This document shows, piece by piece, positions 28,941 through 36,593 of a stretch of DNA of 64,000 nucleotides. The position numbers and the translations under genes are program-made. A model generated the notes under the pieces. The model was not told the origin of the DNA, made no database searches, and was given only the letters and a program-made list of their open reading frames with translations. The DNA is from Paraburkholderia podalyriae (lineage in GTDB: Bacteria; Pseudomonadota; Gammaproteobacteria; Burkholderiales; Burkholderiaceae), in NCBI RefSeq assembly GCF_014397785.1, contig NZ_VZQQ01000002.1, positions 62,001 to 126,000 of the forward strand, read 5' to 3'. Numbering within the stretch: position 1 is the stretch's first letter; each line of letters starts with the position of its first letter.

Positions 28941-29629
28941 TCAGAGTTTGTCGCGCAGCAAGTCGCGCAATAGCATGGGAGTCAGTGGATGACGGCCGGC
29001 AACGACGCCAAATGGCGCAAGCGCGTCGTTGACCGCGTTGGTCAATGCGCCGATCGCTCCCATCACCCCGCCTTCGGCCATCCCCTTGATGCCGGCCGCC
29101 GTCGACTTGTCAGGCGTACGCAGCGGGATGATCTCGAGTTGGGCAATTCAGTCGAAGTGGCGATCAGATAGTCGGCGAGTGATCCGGTCACGTTCTGTCC
29201 TGAGTCGTCGTAACGCATATGCTCGAACAGCGCGCCCGACAGTCCCATCGCCACGGCGCCATGCTGCTGCCCTTCCACCACGGTGGGATTGAGCAGCGTG
29301 CCGCAGTCTTCGGCGATGACGTAACGCGCGATGCGGATTGCGCCGGTCAAGACGTCCACCTCGATCTCGCATCCATGAGCCGCATTCGAATAAGTCATGG
29401 CCGGCGGATCGTAAGTCAGGTGAAATTCGAGGCCCGGCGTCAAACCTTGCGGCAACGCGGTGGGATCCAGATACGCACGGCGGGCCGGTTGCGCGAAGCG
29501 CATATTCATCATCGGCGCGAGGCTTTGTCCTCCGGCGATCAGCTTGGCGTCAAAACCGTGAAGAGCAAGAAGCGACAGCGCGTCGTCAAGCGTGCTCGGC
29601 CGGTGATACGAAAATGCGGTGGGTTTCAT
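28941..29629 (-). pseudogene. coxM-coxL chimera left by an internal deletion, with a frameshift
   Basis: From the ATG at 29629 the frame begins like the FAD subunit of CO-dehydrogenase-family enzymes (MKPTAFSYHRPSTLDDALSL, then AGGQSLAPMMNMRFAQPA). After about 45 codons it becomes the C-terminal part of the molybdopterin subunit (TYDPPAMTYSNAAHG, IAEDCGTLLNPTVVEGQQHG). The rest of coxM, any coxS and most of coxL are missing. Around 29134-29141 one base is lost; in the next frame the expected end continues (IIPLRTPDKSTAAGIKGMAE to the stop at 28941). No active enzyme can result. Confidence 0.8.
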
Positions 29630-29851
29630 GCGCGTTGCGCGTGCGCACTCGGGCTGCGATTCCGGGCGATGACAGGCAACCCGCGACAGCCCCCGCCCGC
29701 CGATAACCGAGGCACTCGACGACGGCCATTGCCGATTCGCTTGACGCTGCTCATGATTCGCTCCAGCCGCGTGCGCGGCGCTGTTCACCCGGCGGGATAG
29801 CTACCGCTTCAGCCATGGCCTCGGAAACGAGGATATCGCCGACAAATTAAC

Positions 29852-29865
29852 TCGTCAATTGACGA
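29852..29865. promoter_or_regulatory. Perfect palindrome TCGTCAATTGACGA
   Basis: A perfect 14-bp palindrome, the best copy of the set, 222 bases before the cox chimera start and about 290 before the MFS start. I infer a TetR-type operator because the same motif precedes the TetR gene at 18876. Confidence 0.6.
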
Positions 29866-29959
29866 CTACATTTCCAATTAAGAGGATCATGGTCGGTCTA
29901 ATGCGCAGGCCGTGTATACGAAGGAGCCACTATGATGTTTTGTTGTTTTTTCAAATATG

Positions 29960-29973
29960 TCTTCACATGACGA
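29960..29973. promoter_or_regulatory. Operator-like site TCTTCACATGACGA
   Basis: Matches the consensus in 11 of 14 positions and shares roughly 30 flanking bases with the site upstream of the TetR gene (TGACGA-Y-TTACG-K-TTTGATA). It lies 185 bases before the MFS start. Confidence 0.55.
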
Positions 29974-30157
29974 CTTACGGTTTGATAGAGTACATCGTCC
30001 GCCGGCATGAACCGGTGTCGCCATGCTCCCGGTTTTAGCCGTGCACTATCTCAGTGCCATCGCGAAGCGAGCGCCTCATCTATGACTGCCGGCATTGGCA
30101 CTCCCCGCGCCAGGGCGTTTGCGGGTCTTTCACTCAACCCGTTTCGGTTCTCCGCTC

Positions 30158-31570
30158 ATGTCCTTGTCAAGCCGTCAATCGGTCATCATCGCGTTGATCG
30201 TCGCCAGTGCCTATTTCATGGAGAACCTGGACGCTACGGTGATTGCGACAGCGCTGCCCCACATTGCCGCCACGTTCGGCGTCACGTCAGTGAGGCTGAG
30301 TATCGGCATGACCGCCTATCTGCTCGCGCTCGCGGTTTTCATCCCGATCAGCGGCTGGGTGGCGGATCGCTTTGGGCAACGCTCCGTGTTCGGTAGCGCC
30401 ATCGTCGTGTTCACCGGCGCGTCGATACTTTGCGGGCTCAGCAACGGTCTCGTCGAATTCACGGTCGCGCGGATCCTGCAGGGACTCGGCGGTGCAATGA
30501 TGGTGCCGGTCGGCCGGCTCGCCGTGCTGCGCAGCACGGACAAGCGTCACCTGATGCGCTCGATCGCCTACATTACCTGGCCCGGGTTGGCCGCACCGGT
30601 GCTGGGTCCAGCGTTGGGCGGCTTTATCTCGACCTATTTCAGCTGGCGCTGGATCTTTCTGCTGAACGTACCGATCGGCCTGCTGGGCCTGGCGCTGACC
30701 GCCACGTTCATTCCGAACCACCGCGAATCCAGCCGTCGTCCGTTCGATGTGCCCGGATTCGTGCTTAGCGGAGTCGCGCTAACCTGCCTCATGTACGGCA
30801 TGGAACTCGTCGGGCAACTGCATGGCGACTGGCACATCGCGGCCGCGGCGCTGACCGGTGGCGTGCTCGCCGCAGCCTTCGCGGTACGGCATTTCCGGCG
30901 TGCCGAACATCCGCTGATCGATCTCGCGCCGTGGCGAATCCCGACCTTTCGCGCAACCCTCGATGGCGGTTCGTTGTATGTCGTCTCGGTCAGCGTTTCG
31001 CCCTTCCTGTTGCCGCTGTTATTCCAACTCGGTTTCGGGCTGAACGCGTTCGCCGCCGGTTTGCTGGTGCTCGCTTACGCGGCCGGCAATCTGGCCATGA
31101 AGACCGTCACCACGCCCATCCTCAAGCGCTTTGGTTTTCGCAAGGTAATGATCGTCAATGGCCTGCTCACTGCCGCCACCATCGCGCTGTGCGCCCTGCT
31201 CTCGCCGGACACGCCGCGCGCGCTGATCATGCTGGTGCTGCTGGTCGGCGGGCTATGCCGATCGATGCAGTTCACCAGCATCAACACGCTCGCATTCGCG
31301 GACGTGCCGCCGGCGCGGATGAGTTCGGCGAGCACGTTTTTCAGCATGGTCCAGCAGATGACCATCGGTCTCGGCATCGCATTCGGTGCGATCGCGCTGC
31401 ATGCTGCAGTCCTGATACATGGCGGCCACGCACAGTTGTCGCTTGCTGATTTCCGGGTCGCGTTTCTGCTTGTCGCGGTGCTGGTACTGATCTCCGTGCT
31501 GTACTTTATCGGCCTCGAACCGGACGCCGGCTGCGAGGTGAGCGGCCATACGGGAGCCGCATCGCGGTAG
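30158..31570 (+). CDS. MFS transporter, DHA2 (EmrB/QacA-like) family
   Basis: A 14-helix carrier of about 470 residues. Motif C-type residues follow the first helix (MENLDATVIATALPHIA). Motif A is GWVADRFGQRSVFG, and the TM4-5 segment RILQGLGGAMMVPVGRLAVL is typical of DHA2. The start at 30158 places the first helix at the N-terminus. It is the first of two tandem MFS genes downstream of the palindromic operators, so export or uptake of a compound linked to the decayed operon is plausible. The substrate is unknown. Confidence 0.87.
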   Translation: MSLSSRQSVIIALIVASAYFMENLDATVIATALPHIAATFGVTSVRLSIGMTAYLLALAVFIPISGWVADRFGQRSVFGSAIVVFTGASILCGLSNGLVEFTVARILQGLGGAMMVPVGRLAVLRSTDKRHLMRSIAYITWPGLAAPVLGPALGGFISTYFSWRWIFLLNVPIGLLGLALTATFIPNHRESSRRPFDVPGFVLSGVALTCLMYGMELVGQLHGDWHIAAAALTGGVLAAAFAVRHFRRAEHPLIDLAPWRIPTFRATLDGGSLYVVSVSVSPFLLPLLFQLGFGLNAFAAGLLVLAYAAGNLAMKTVTTPILKRFGFRKVMIVNGLLTAATIALCALLSPDTPRALIMLVLLVGGLCRSMQFTSINTLAFADVPPARMSSASTFFSMVQQMTIGLGIAFGAIALHAAVLIHGGHAQLSLADFRVAFLLVAVLVLISVLYFIGLEPDAGCEVSGHTGAASR

Positions 31571-31631
31571 TGCGGAAATTGTATCGAGCGCGTTAATGGC
31601 GACTGGCCCAAATTAAACAGAGAGAGAGTCC

Positions 31632-33269
31632 GTGCAGAATAACCCGGGTACGCCAGTTACGAGTTCACAAGCCGCCTCGCCCCACGCGGCGCCAGTAGCG
31701 GACAGCTCAGTCGCTCGCAGCGCCTCGCAACAGGCGCTGATCCTTGCGGGCGTTTGTATCGCGGTACTAGTGCTGCCGCTGAATTTCGGCGGTGCGGCGG
31801 TGTCGGCGCCGACTATCGGCACCGCGTTGGGAGGCAGTCCAGTGGCAATCAACTGGATCCTGAACGCGTTCATGCTGAGCTTCGGCAGCAGTCTGATGGT
31901 CGCCGGAGCGCTCGCGGATCTGCTCGGACGAAAACGTGTATTCGCCGTCGGGGTAGCGCTCTTTGCAGCGACATCACTCGGGATCTCGGCCGCGCCGAGC
32001 CTCGTGTGGGTCGACTTTCTGCGCGCGCTGCAGGGCATTGCGGCCGCGTTGGTGCTGGCCGGATCATCGGCAGCGCTTGCCCAGGAGTTCGACGGGCATG
32101 GCCGCGCTCGCGCGTTCAGCATGCTCGGCACGACTTTCGGCGTGGGCCTGGCGCTGGGTCCGCTTCTCGCCGGGTTTCTTACGCAAACATTCGGCTGGCG
32201 CTCGTTCTTCCTGGCGGATGCGGCAATCGGCTTGACGGGCTTTGCGCTCGGCGTTCCAAAACTGAGGGAATCCTATGATCCGCACGCCAATGGTCTCGAT
32301 TGGCCTGGCGCCATCAGCTTTACCGCGGCACTGACCCTGTTCACCTTCGGCCTGCTGCAAGGGCCGGAGAGCGGCTGGAGCAGTCCCCTCATCGTTTCAC
32401 TGTTCTTGGGTGCCGCGGTCATGGCGATCGCCTTCGTCTGGATCGAAGGTCGTGTTACCCGGCCCATGCTCGATCTGTCGTTGTTTCGCTATCCGCGCTT
32501 CGTCGGTGTGCAGGTACTCCCGCTTGCGACCGCATTCTGCTATGTCACGTTGCTGCTTGTCTTGCCGACGCGATTCATCGGCATCGAAGGACATACCGCG
32601 ATCGGCGCGGGCTTGATGATGGTTTCGCTTTCGGCGCCGATGCTGATCGTGCCGCTCACCGCTGCGCATCTCACGCGTTGGATGTCGGCCGGTGTCATCT
32701 CGGCGATCGGCCTCGTCATTGCGGCCATCGGCATGCTCTGGTTCAGTGGTATCGGACTTGATGCGTCAGCCACTGTCCTTGGGATTCCGCTGTTCGTGAT
32801 CGGTGTCGGTGCGGGGCTGCCGTGGGGACTGATGGACGGCTTGTCCGTCAGCGTTGTTCCAAAGGAACGTGCCGGCATGGCGACGGGTATCTTCAGCACG
32901 ACTCGCGTGGCGGGCGAAGGCATGACCCTCGCGGTGGCTAGCGCGATATTGGCGGTGCTCACACGCTTGCGACTAGCCGACGCACTCGCGCGATCTCCCG
33001 GCGCGTCGGCTCATGCCGTCACAGAAGCCGCCCAGCGCGTGGCCACCGGCGATCTGGCACATGCTGCGGTGCTTCTGCCCGCACTCGGGCAGCCTGTACT
33101 CGTGCATGCGTACGACGGCGCGTTCCGGGTACTGCTCCATATGCTGGCGGCAATCACGCTCGCCTCCGCGATCATGGTGCTTGGGTTCCTTGGCCGCACA
33201 CCATCCGCGGCGAGCCCAGACGATGCCAGCCCGGCGCTTTCCGGAGGCAAAGGGATCGCCGACCGGTGA
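31632..33269 (+). CDS. MFS transporter, DHA2-type
   Basis: A 545-residue, probably 14-helix carrier. The first helix region reads LILAGVCIAVLVLPLNFGGAAVS, and motif A is GALADLLGRKRVFA. The start is GTG at 31632 with AGAGAGAG upstream. An unusual Ser/Ala-rich leader of about 30 residues precedes the first helix. It follows the previous MFS gene by 61 bases and was probably transcribed with it. A hairpin follows the stop. The two carriers are related but divergent, so this is not a recent duplication. Confidence 0.85.
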   Translation: MQNNPGTPVTSSQAASPHAAPVADSSVARSASQQALILAGVCIAVLVLPLNFGGAAVSAPTIGTALGGSPVAINWILNAFMLSFGSSLMVAGALADLLGRKRVFAVGVALFAATSLGISAAPSLVWVDFLRALQGIAAALVLAGSSAALAQEFDGHGRARAFSMLGTTFGVGLALGPLLAGFLTQTFGWRSFFLADAAIGLTGFALGVPKLRESYDPHANGLDWPGAISFTAALTLFTFGLLQGPESGWSSPLIVSLFLGAAVMAIAFVWIEGRVTRPMLDLSLFRYPRFVGVQVLPLATAFCYVTLLLVLPTRFIGIEGHTAIGAGLMMVSLSAPMLIVPLTAAHLTRWMSAGVISAIGLVIAAIGMLWFSGIGLDASATVLGIPLFVIGVGAGLPWGLMDGLSVSVVPKERAGMATGIFSTTRVAGEGMTLAVASAILAVLTRLRLADALARSPGASAHAVTEAAQRVATGDLAHAAVLLPALGQPVLVHAYDGAFRVLLHMLAAITLASAIMVLGFLGRTPSAASPDDASPALSGGKGIADR

Positions 33270-33314
33270 GACGCGCGCGGCTGCATTGGAGAAGACGCGG
33301 GTTTCCGCAGCGAA

Positions 33315-33333
33315 GGCTTCCACGGAGGAAGCC
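33315..33333 (+). terminator. Hairpin after the MFS pair
   Basis: GGCTTCC-N5-GGAAGCC forms a perfect 7-bp stem 45 bases after the stop. A second inverted repeat follows (AGGATTCA at 33341-33348 with TGAATCCT at 33364-33371). Neither has a T-run, so terminator function is tentative. Confidence 0.4.
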
Positions 33334-33417
33334 ACAGGTAAGGATTCAACCACGACTGATGACTGAATCCTGACCGACGCATTACCGATCCGGCTCTTTG
33401 ACATTGAATCTTTATTC

Positions 33418-33669
33418 ATGTCAATTCAGTCAACGGATTCTTCCACAGCAATAAAAATTCACAAAATCACAAGAGAATTTCTACCGATCAAGCGCATTAG
33501 AACAATTGGCTCTACCGTCAATTTTAGCAAGACAGATTTCCAATTTTTGGACGTTCACGACACATTCTTTGCGGGCGAACGTGACGACCCAGTCCCGCCT
33601 TTCGCAATCTATCGCCGAACTCTAGCCCGCTATTTACGGACTGTTTTCGAAGAAGAGCGGTGTCGATAA
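33418..33669 (+). CDS. Hypothetical protein in an AT-rich segment (doubtful)
   Basis: An 83-codon frame starting MSIQSTDSSTAIKIHK. It has no ribosome-binding site and no recognised domain. Base composition is clearly more AT-rich than the neighbours, which suggests either acquired DNA or simply non-coding promoter-distal sequence. I list it because nothing else explains the segment. Confidence 0.2.
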   Translation: MSIQSTDSSTAIKIHKITREFLPIKRIRTIGSTVNFSKTDFQFLDVHDTFFAGERDDPVPPFAIYRRTLARYLRTVFEEERCR

Positions 33670-33918
33670 CTTGCTCAGGCTCCCCTCCTGGAGATCCTGC
33701 AACCCGCTCTTTGTCATGCCTTTTTGCAGTACTTCTTGTTAAGCCAATTCAGCCATACCACATAATTTAATCTTGGCTCCTTTCATTTTTATCATCCTCT
33801 TTTAGCCTTGGAAGGAACCGACCTCCTATTGCAAGCATAGAGAAAATAGATTGGCGCTCTGAAAAGCCCAATCATAGGATGTGCCTGGTTTCCTCCTGTC
33901 CTGAACTGGGATCACAAC
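33670..33918. promoter_or_regulatory. Upstream region of the catalase gene
   Basis: About 250 AT-rich bases that must contain the catalase promoter. ATAG occurs twice around 33838-33850, reminiscent of an OxyR half-site series, but the full spaced pattern is not present, so no operator is claimed. Confidence 0.35.
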
Positions 33919-35460
33919 GTGAAATTACGCACGACACAAATCGCAGCAAGCATTCTTTCCATCGCCTCCGCAATCGTCACTGCGCAACCCGTGTACGCTG
34001 AAGATATGACGCGCGATAGTGGCTCGCCGGTCGGCGACAACCAGAACTCACAGACCGCCGGTCCTGAAGGTCCGGTACTGCTGCAGGACTCGCATCTGAT
34101 CGAGAAGCTGCAGCGCTTCGACCGGGAGCGCATCCCGGAGCGCGTCGTTCATGCGCGCGGCACGGGTATTTTTGGCGAGTTCGCGCCGAGCGCCGATATC
34201 AGCGCATTGACCACCGCCAAAGTGTTCACGCCTGGCACGAAGACCCCGGTCTTCGTGCGCTTCTCGACCGTGATGGGCTATCGCGGATCGCCTGAGCAGG
34301 CGCGCGACCCGCGCGGCTTTGCCGTGAAGTTCTATACGCAGCAAGGCAACTGGGACGTCGTCGGCATCAACTGGCCGATCTTCTTCATCCGGGACGCTAT
34401 CAAGTTCCCGGACTTCGTGCACGCAAACAAGCCGTCCGCCGTGACGGGCGTGCAGGATCCGAATCTGGCCTTCGATTTCTTCGCTCATACGCCGGAAGCG
34501 ACCAGCATGCTGACGCACCTCTACACCGACGAGGGAATGCCTGACTCATACCGTCACATGGATGGCTTCGGCGTCCATGCGTTCAAGTTCGTCAATGCCA
34601 AAGGCGAAGTTCACTACGTGAAGTTTCACTGGAAGAGCCGTCAGGGCATCGAGGGCATCCGCCCGCAGGATATTCCTCATTCGATCGGCGCCGACTGGAA
34701 TCTGATGACCGACGACCTGTACAACTCGGTCAAGGCCCATTCATATCCGCAATGGGATCTGTACATCCAGATCCTTTCGCCGAAGGATCTGAACAAGTTC
34801 GACTTCGATCCGCTTGACGACACGAAGGTGTGGCCTTCGTCGATCCCTGAGCAGAAGGTCGGGACGATGACGCTCAACCGGGTTCCGGATAACTACTTCC
34901 AGTCCACTGAAGAGTCGGCATTCGCGCCGTCCCGCCTCGTGCCGGGCATCGAGCCCTCCGAGGACCGGATGCTGCAGGGTCGTCTGTTCGCATACGCCGA
35001 CACGCAGATGTATCGCCTGGGACCGAACTACAACGATTTGCCGATCAACCGTCCTGTTGTGCCTGTGTACAACAATAATCAGGATGGCTCGATGAATTCC
35101 GGCGATCGCAAGGCTGAGGTGAACTACGAGCCCTCCAGCATCGCGGAGATCTCGCAGCAGGCCAGGTACAAGTCCGTGCAGACGCCGCTCAGCGGAACGA
35201 CGCAGCAAATGGCGATCCACAAGACGCTCGACTTCCGTCAGGCTGGCGAGTTCTACCGGACGCTGTCTGAAGCCAACAAGGCGGATCTGGTCACGGCATT
35301 GTCGGGCGATCTGGGCCGTGTAACAAACGACACGAATAAGTACACGATGCTGTCGTACTTTTACAAGGCTGATTCCGATTACGGTACTCGCCTCGCACGC
35401 GCCACGCACGCGGATCTCTCACGTGTGCAGGATATGGCGTCGCACCTCGGCGATAACTGA
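33919..35460 (+). CDS. katB: Periplasmic heme catalase (KatB-like)
   Basis: Disproportionates hydrogen peroxide. The 513-residue product has a signal peptide (cleavage after VYA near residue 27), placing it in the periplasm. The distal His78 is in RVVHARGTG; the RFSTV and GNWDVVGIN segments follow. The proximal heme tyrosine is in RLFAYADTQMYRLGPNY. The start is GTG at 33919 with GGGA upstream. The ankyrin lipoprotein gene follows, the arrangement known as katB-ankB in Pseudomonas aeruginosa, where the ankyrin protein supports full catalase activity. Confidence 0.93.
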   Translation: MKLRTTQIAASILSIASAIVTAQPVYAEDMTRDSGSPVGDNQNSQTAGPEGPVLLQDSHLIEKLQRFDRERIPERVVHARGTGIFGEFAPSADISALTTAKVFTPGTKTPVFVRFSTVMGYRGSPEQARDPRGFAVKFYTQQGNWDVVGINWPIFFIRDAIKFPDFVHANKPSAVTGVQDPNLAFDFFAHTPEATSMLTHLYTDEGMPDSYRHMDGFGVHAFKFVNAKGEVHYVKFHWKSRQGIEGIRPQDIPHSIGADWNLMTDDLYNSVKAHSYPQWDLYIQILSPKDLNKFDFDPLDDTKVWPSSIPEQKVGTMTLNRVPDNYFQSTEESAFAPSRLVPGIEPSEDRMLQGRLFAYADTQMYRLGPNYNDLPINRPVVPVYNNNQDGSMNSGDRKAEVNYEPSSIAEISQQARYKSVQTPLSGTTQQMAIHKTLDFRQAGEFYRTLSEANKADLVTALSGDLGRVTNDTNKYTMLSYFYKADSDYGTRLARATHADLSRVQDMASHLGDN

Positions 35461-35474
35461 AGCCAGTAGGCAAC

Positions 35475-35508
35475 GCAGACGGAGCCTGCGCAAGCAGGCC
35501 CCGTCTGC
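35475..35508 (+). terminator. Long hairpin between catalase and ankyrin genes
   Basis: GCAGACGG-A-GCCTGC pairs with GCAGGC-C-CCGTCTGC across a GCAA loop: 14 pairs with one mismatch. It starts 14 bases after the catalase stop and ends 28 bases before the ankyrin gene start. No T-run follows. It could partly terminate or stabilise the catalase mRNA, giving less ankyrin protein than catalase. Confidence 0.6.
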
Positions 35509-35536
35509 CTGAATACGATTTCCGACGGAGAACGTC

Positions 35537-36151
35537 ATGCGAGGTTTCTCTACTGCGCGGCGTGTAGTTCGAAACGCAGCCGTGGCAGCGATAGCCGCAC
35601 TTCTGAGCGCGAGTTGTGCGGAGCACGTTTATCGGCCAGCAACGTATTCCGGCACGGTTGACACGCGAGCATACACCGATGACTGGTTCGCGGCGGCGCG
35701 CGAAGGGCGAACCGATATCGTTCAATTGCTGATCGACGCGCACTATCCAATCGAAACCGCAACGCCTCAGGGATATACCGCGCTCATTCTTAGCGCCTAC
35801 GATAATCACCCGGACACGCTAAGGGCGCTTCTTGCCGCACACGCCAACGCATGCGCCGCCGACAAGCACGGCAATACCGCGTTGATGGGTGCACTGTTCA
35901 AGGGCGAAACGAACATTGCGCAAATATTGCTCGAGACGCGCTGCCCTATCGATCAAACCAACAACGCAGGGGAAACGGCGCTATCGTTTGCTGCGCTGTT
36001 CGGCCGGCTCGATATGCTCTCGGTGCTGGTGGCGCACGGAGCGAACGTCAATCATGTCGACGCACGCGGCGGCACCGCGCTGCAAATGGCCATCTCGCAA
36101 CACAATACCGCCGCAGCCGATGCGCTGCGCCAGGTCGGCGCTACGCAGTAA
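35537..36151 (+). CDS. ankB: Ankyrin-repeat lipoprotein (AnkB-like)
   Basis: A 204-residue protein with a signal peptide ending in a lipobox (LLSASC, Cys27). About four ankyrin repeats follow, recognisable by GYTALILSAYDNHPDTLRAL, GNTALMGALFKGETNIAQIL, GETALSFAALFGRLDMLSVL and GTALQMAISQHN. It should sit in the periplasm facing the secreted catalase of the preceding gene and may protect or mature it. The stop codon lies inside a 12-bp direct repeat (GGCGCTACGCAG at 36137 and 36152). Confidence 0.88.
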   Translation: MRGFSTARRVVRNAAVAAIAALLSASCAEHVYRPATYSGTVDTRAYTDDWFAAAREGRTDIVQLLIDAHYPIETATPQGYTALILSAYDNHPDTLRALLAAHANACAADKHGNTALMGALFKGETNIAQILLETRCPIDQTNNAGETALSFAALFGRLDMLSVLVAHGANVNHVDARGGTALQMAISQHNTAAADALRQVGATQ

Positions 36152-36171
36152 GGCGCTACGCAGCTCTGCGT

Positions 36172-36351
36172 TCACGCGAAAGTATTGATGATGCTTCCAA
36201 CCATGCCGTTTGCACTGACAGGCGGCGCGCTCGCAGCTTCCGCTTCGACGAGAGCCAGGGCGCCGCTTTGCGGCGTATGCGCGGCAACGCCCTGCGAGGA
36301 CTGCTGCATCACTTGCATGGCCACGCTTGCGGCGGTTTGCGTAACGTTCAT
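36172..36351 (-). CDS. Unrecognised 59-residue protein
   Basis: The ATG at 36351 has AAAGGA six bases upstream, a strong site, and the frame runs 59 codons to a TGA. The product begins MNVTQTAASVAMQVMQQSSQ, is rich in Ala, Gln and Ser, has no cysteine, signal peptide or membrane segment, and ends VGSIINTFA. The N-terminal half looks like an amphipathic helix. It is divergent from the EAL gene, and its end lies 20 bases from the ankB stop. It resembles small motility-associated proteins only superficially; no function is assigned. Confidence 0.5.
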   Translation of the reverse strand: MNVTQTAASVAMQVMQQSSQGVAAHTPQSGALALVEAEAASAPPVSANGMVGSIINTFA

Positions 36352-36593
36352 GATCTTTCCTTTGTTGAAGACGCAGACGTTAGCACGTCTTCCGATTTTT
36401 GGCAGATCTCACCAATTGAATTCGCAGCCGCTGGTAAGTGCGGAAAATCGTGCTGCGGGTCTGGATGACACGAATGTCATCTTGCGGACCGATTTGCGAC
36501 ATGCAGGAGCCGGTATGTTGACACGTCGCTCAGAGGCCTATGTGGATTATTCGAAGCGCGTAAGCAAGAAGGAATACAACGGGGTTGTCTTCA

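Larger units (their letters stand above)
29630..30157. other. Divergent promoter region between the cox remnant and MFS genes
   Basis: A 528-bp gap with an AT-rich core (29840-29995). It holds two copies of the operator-like palindrome (29852 and 29960), enough to control both directions. A 21-codon minus-strand open frame beginning MAEAVAIPPGE lies near 29816 but matches nothing recognised. Confidence 0.5.

Noticed and set aside
33838..33860. Possible OxyR site upstream of the catalase gene
   Set aside because: Two ATAG tetramers occur, but the spaced four-part OxyR pattern is not present.
36137..36163. 12-bp direct repeat GGCGCTACGCAG at the ankB stop
   Set aside because: A short local duplication with no sign of an attachment site or mobile element nearby.
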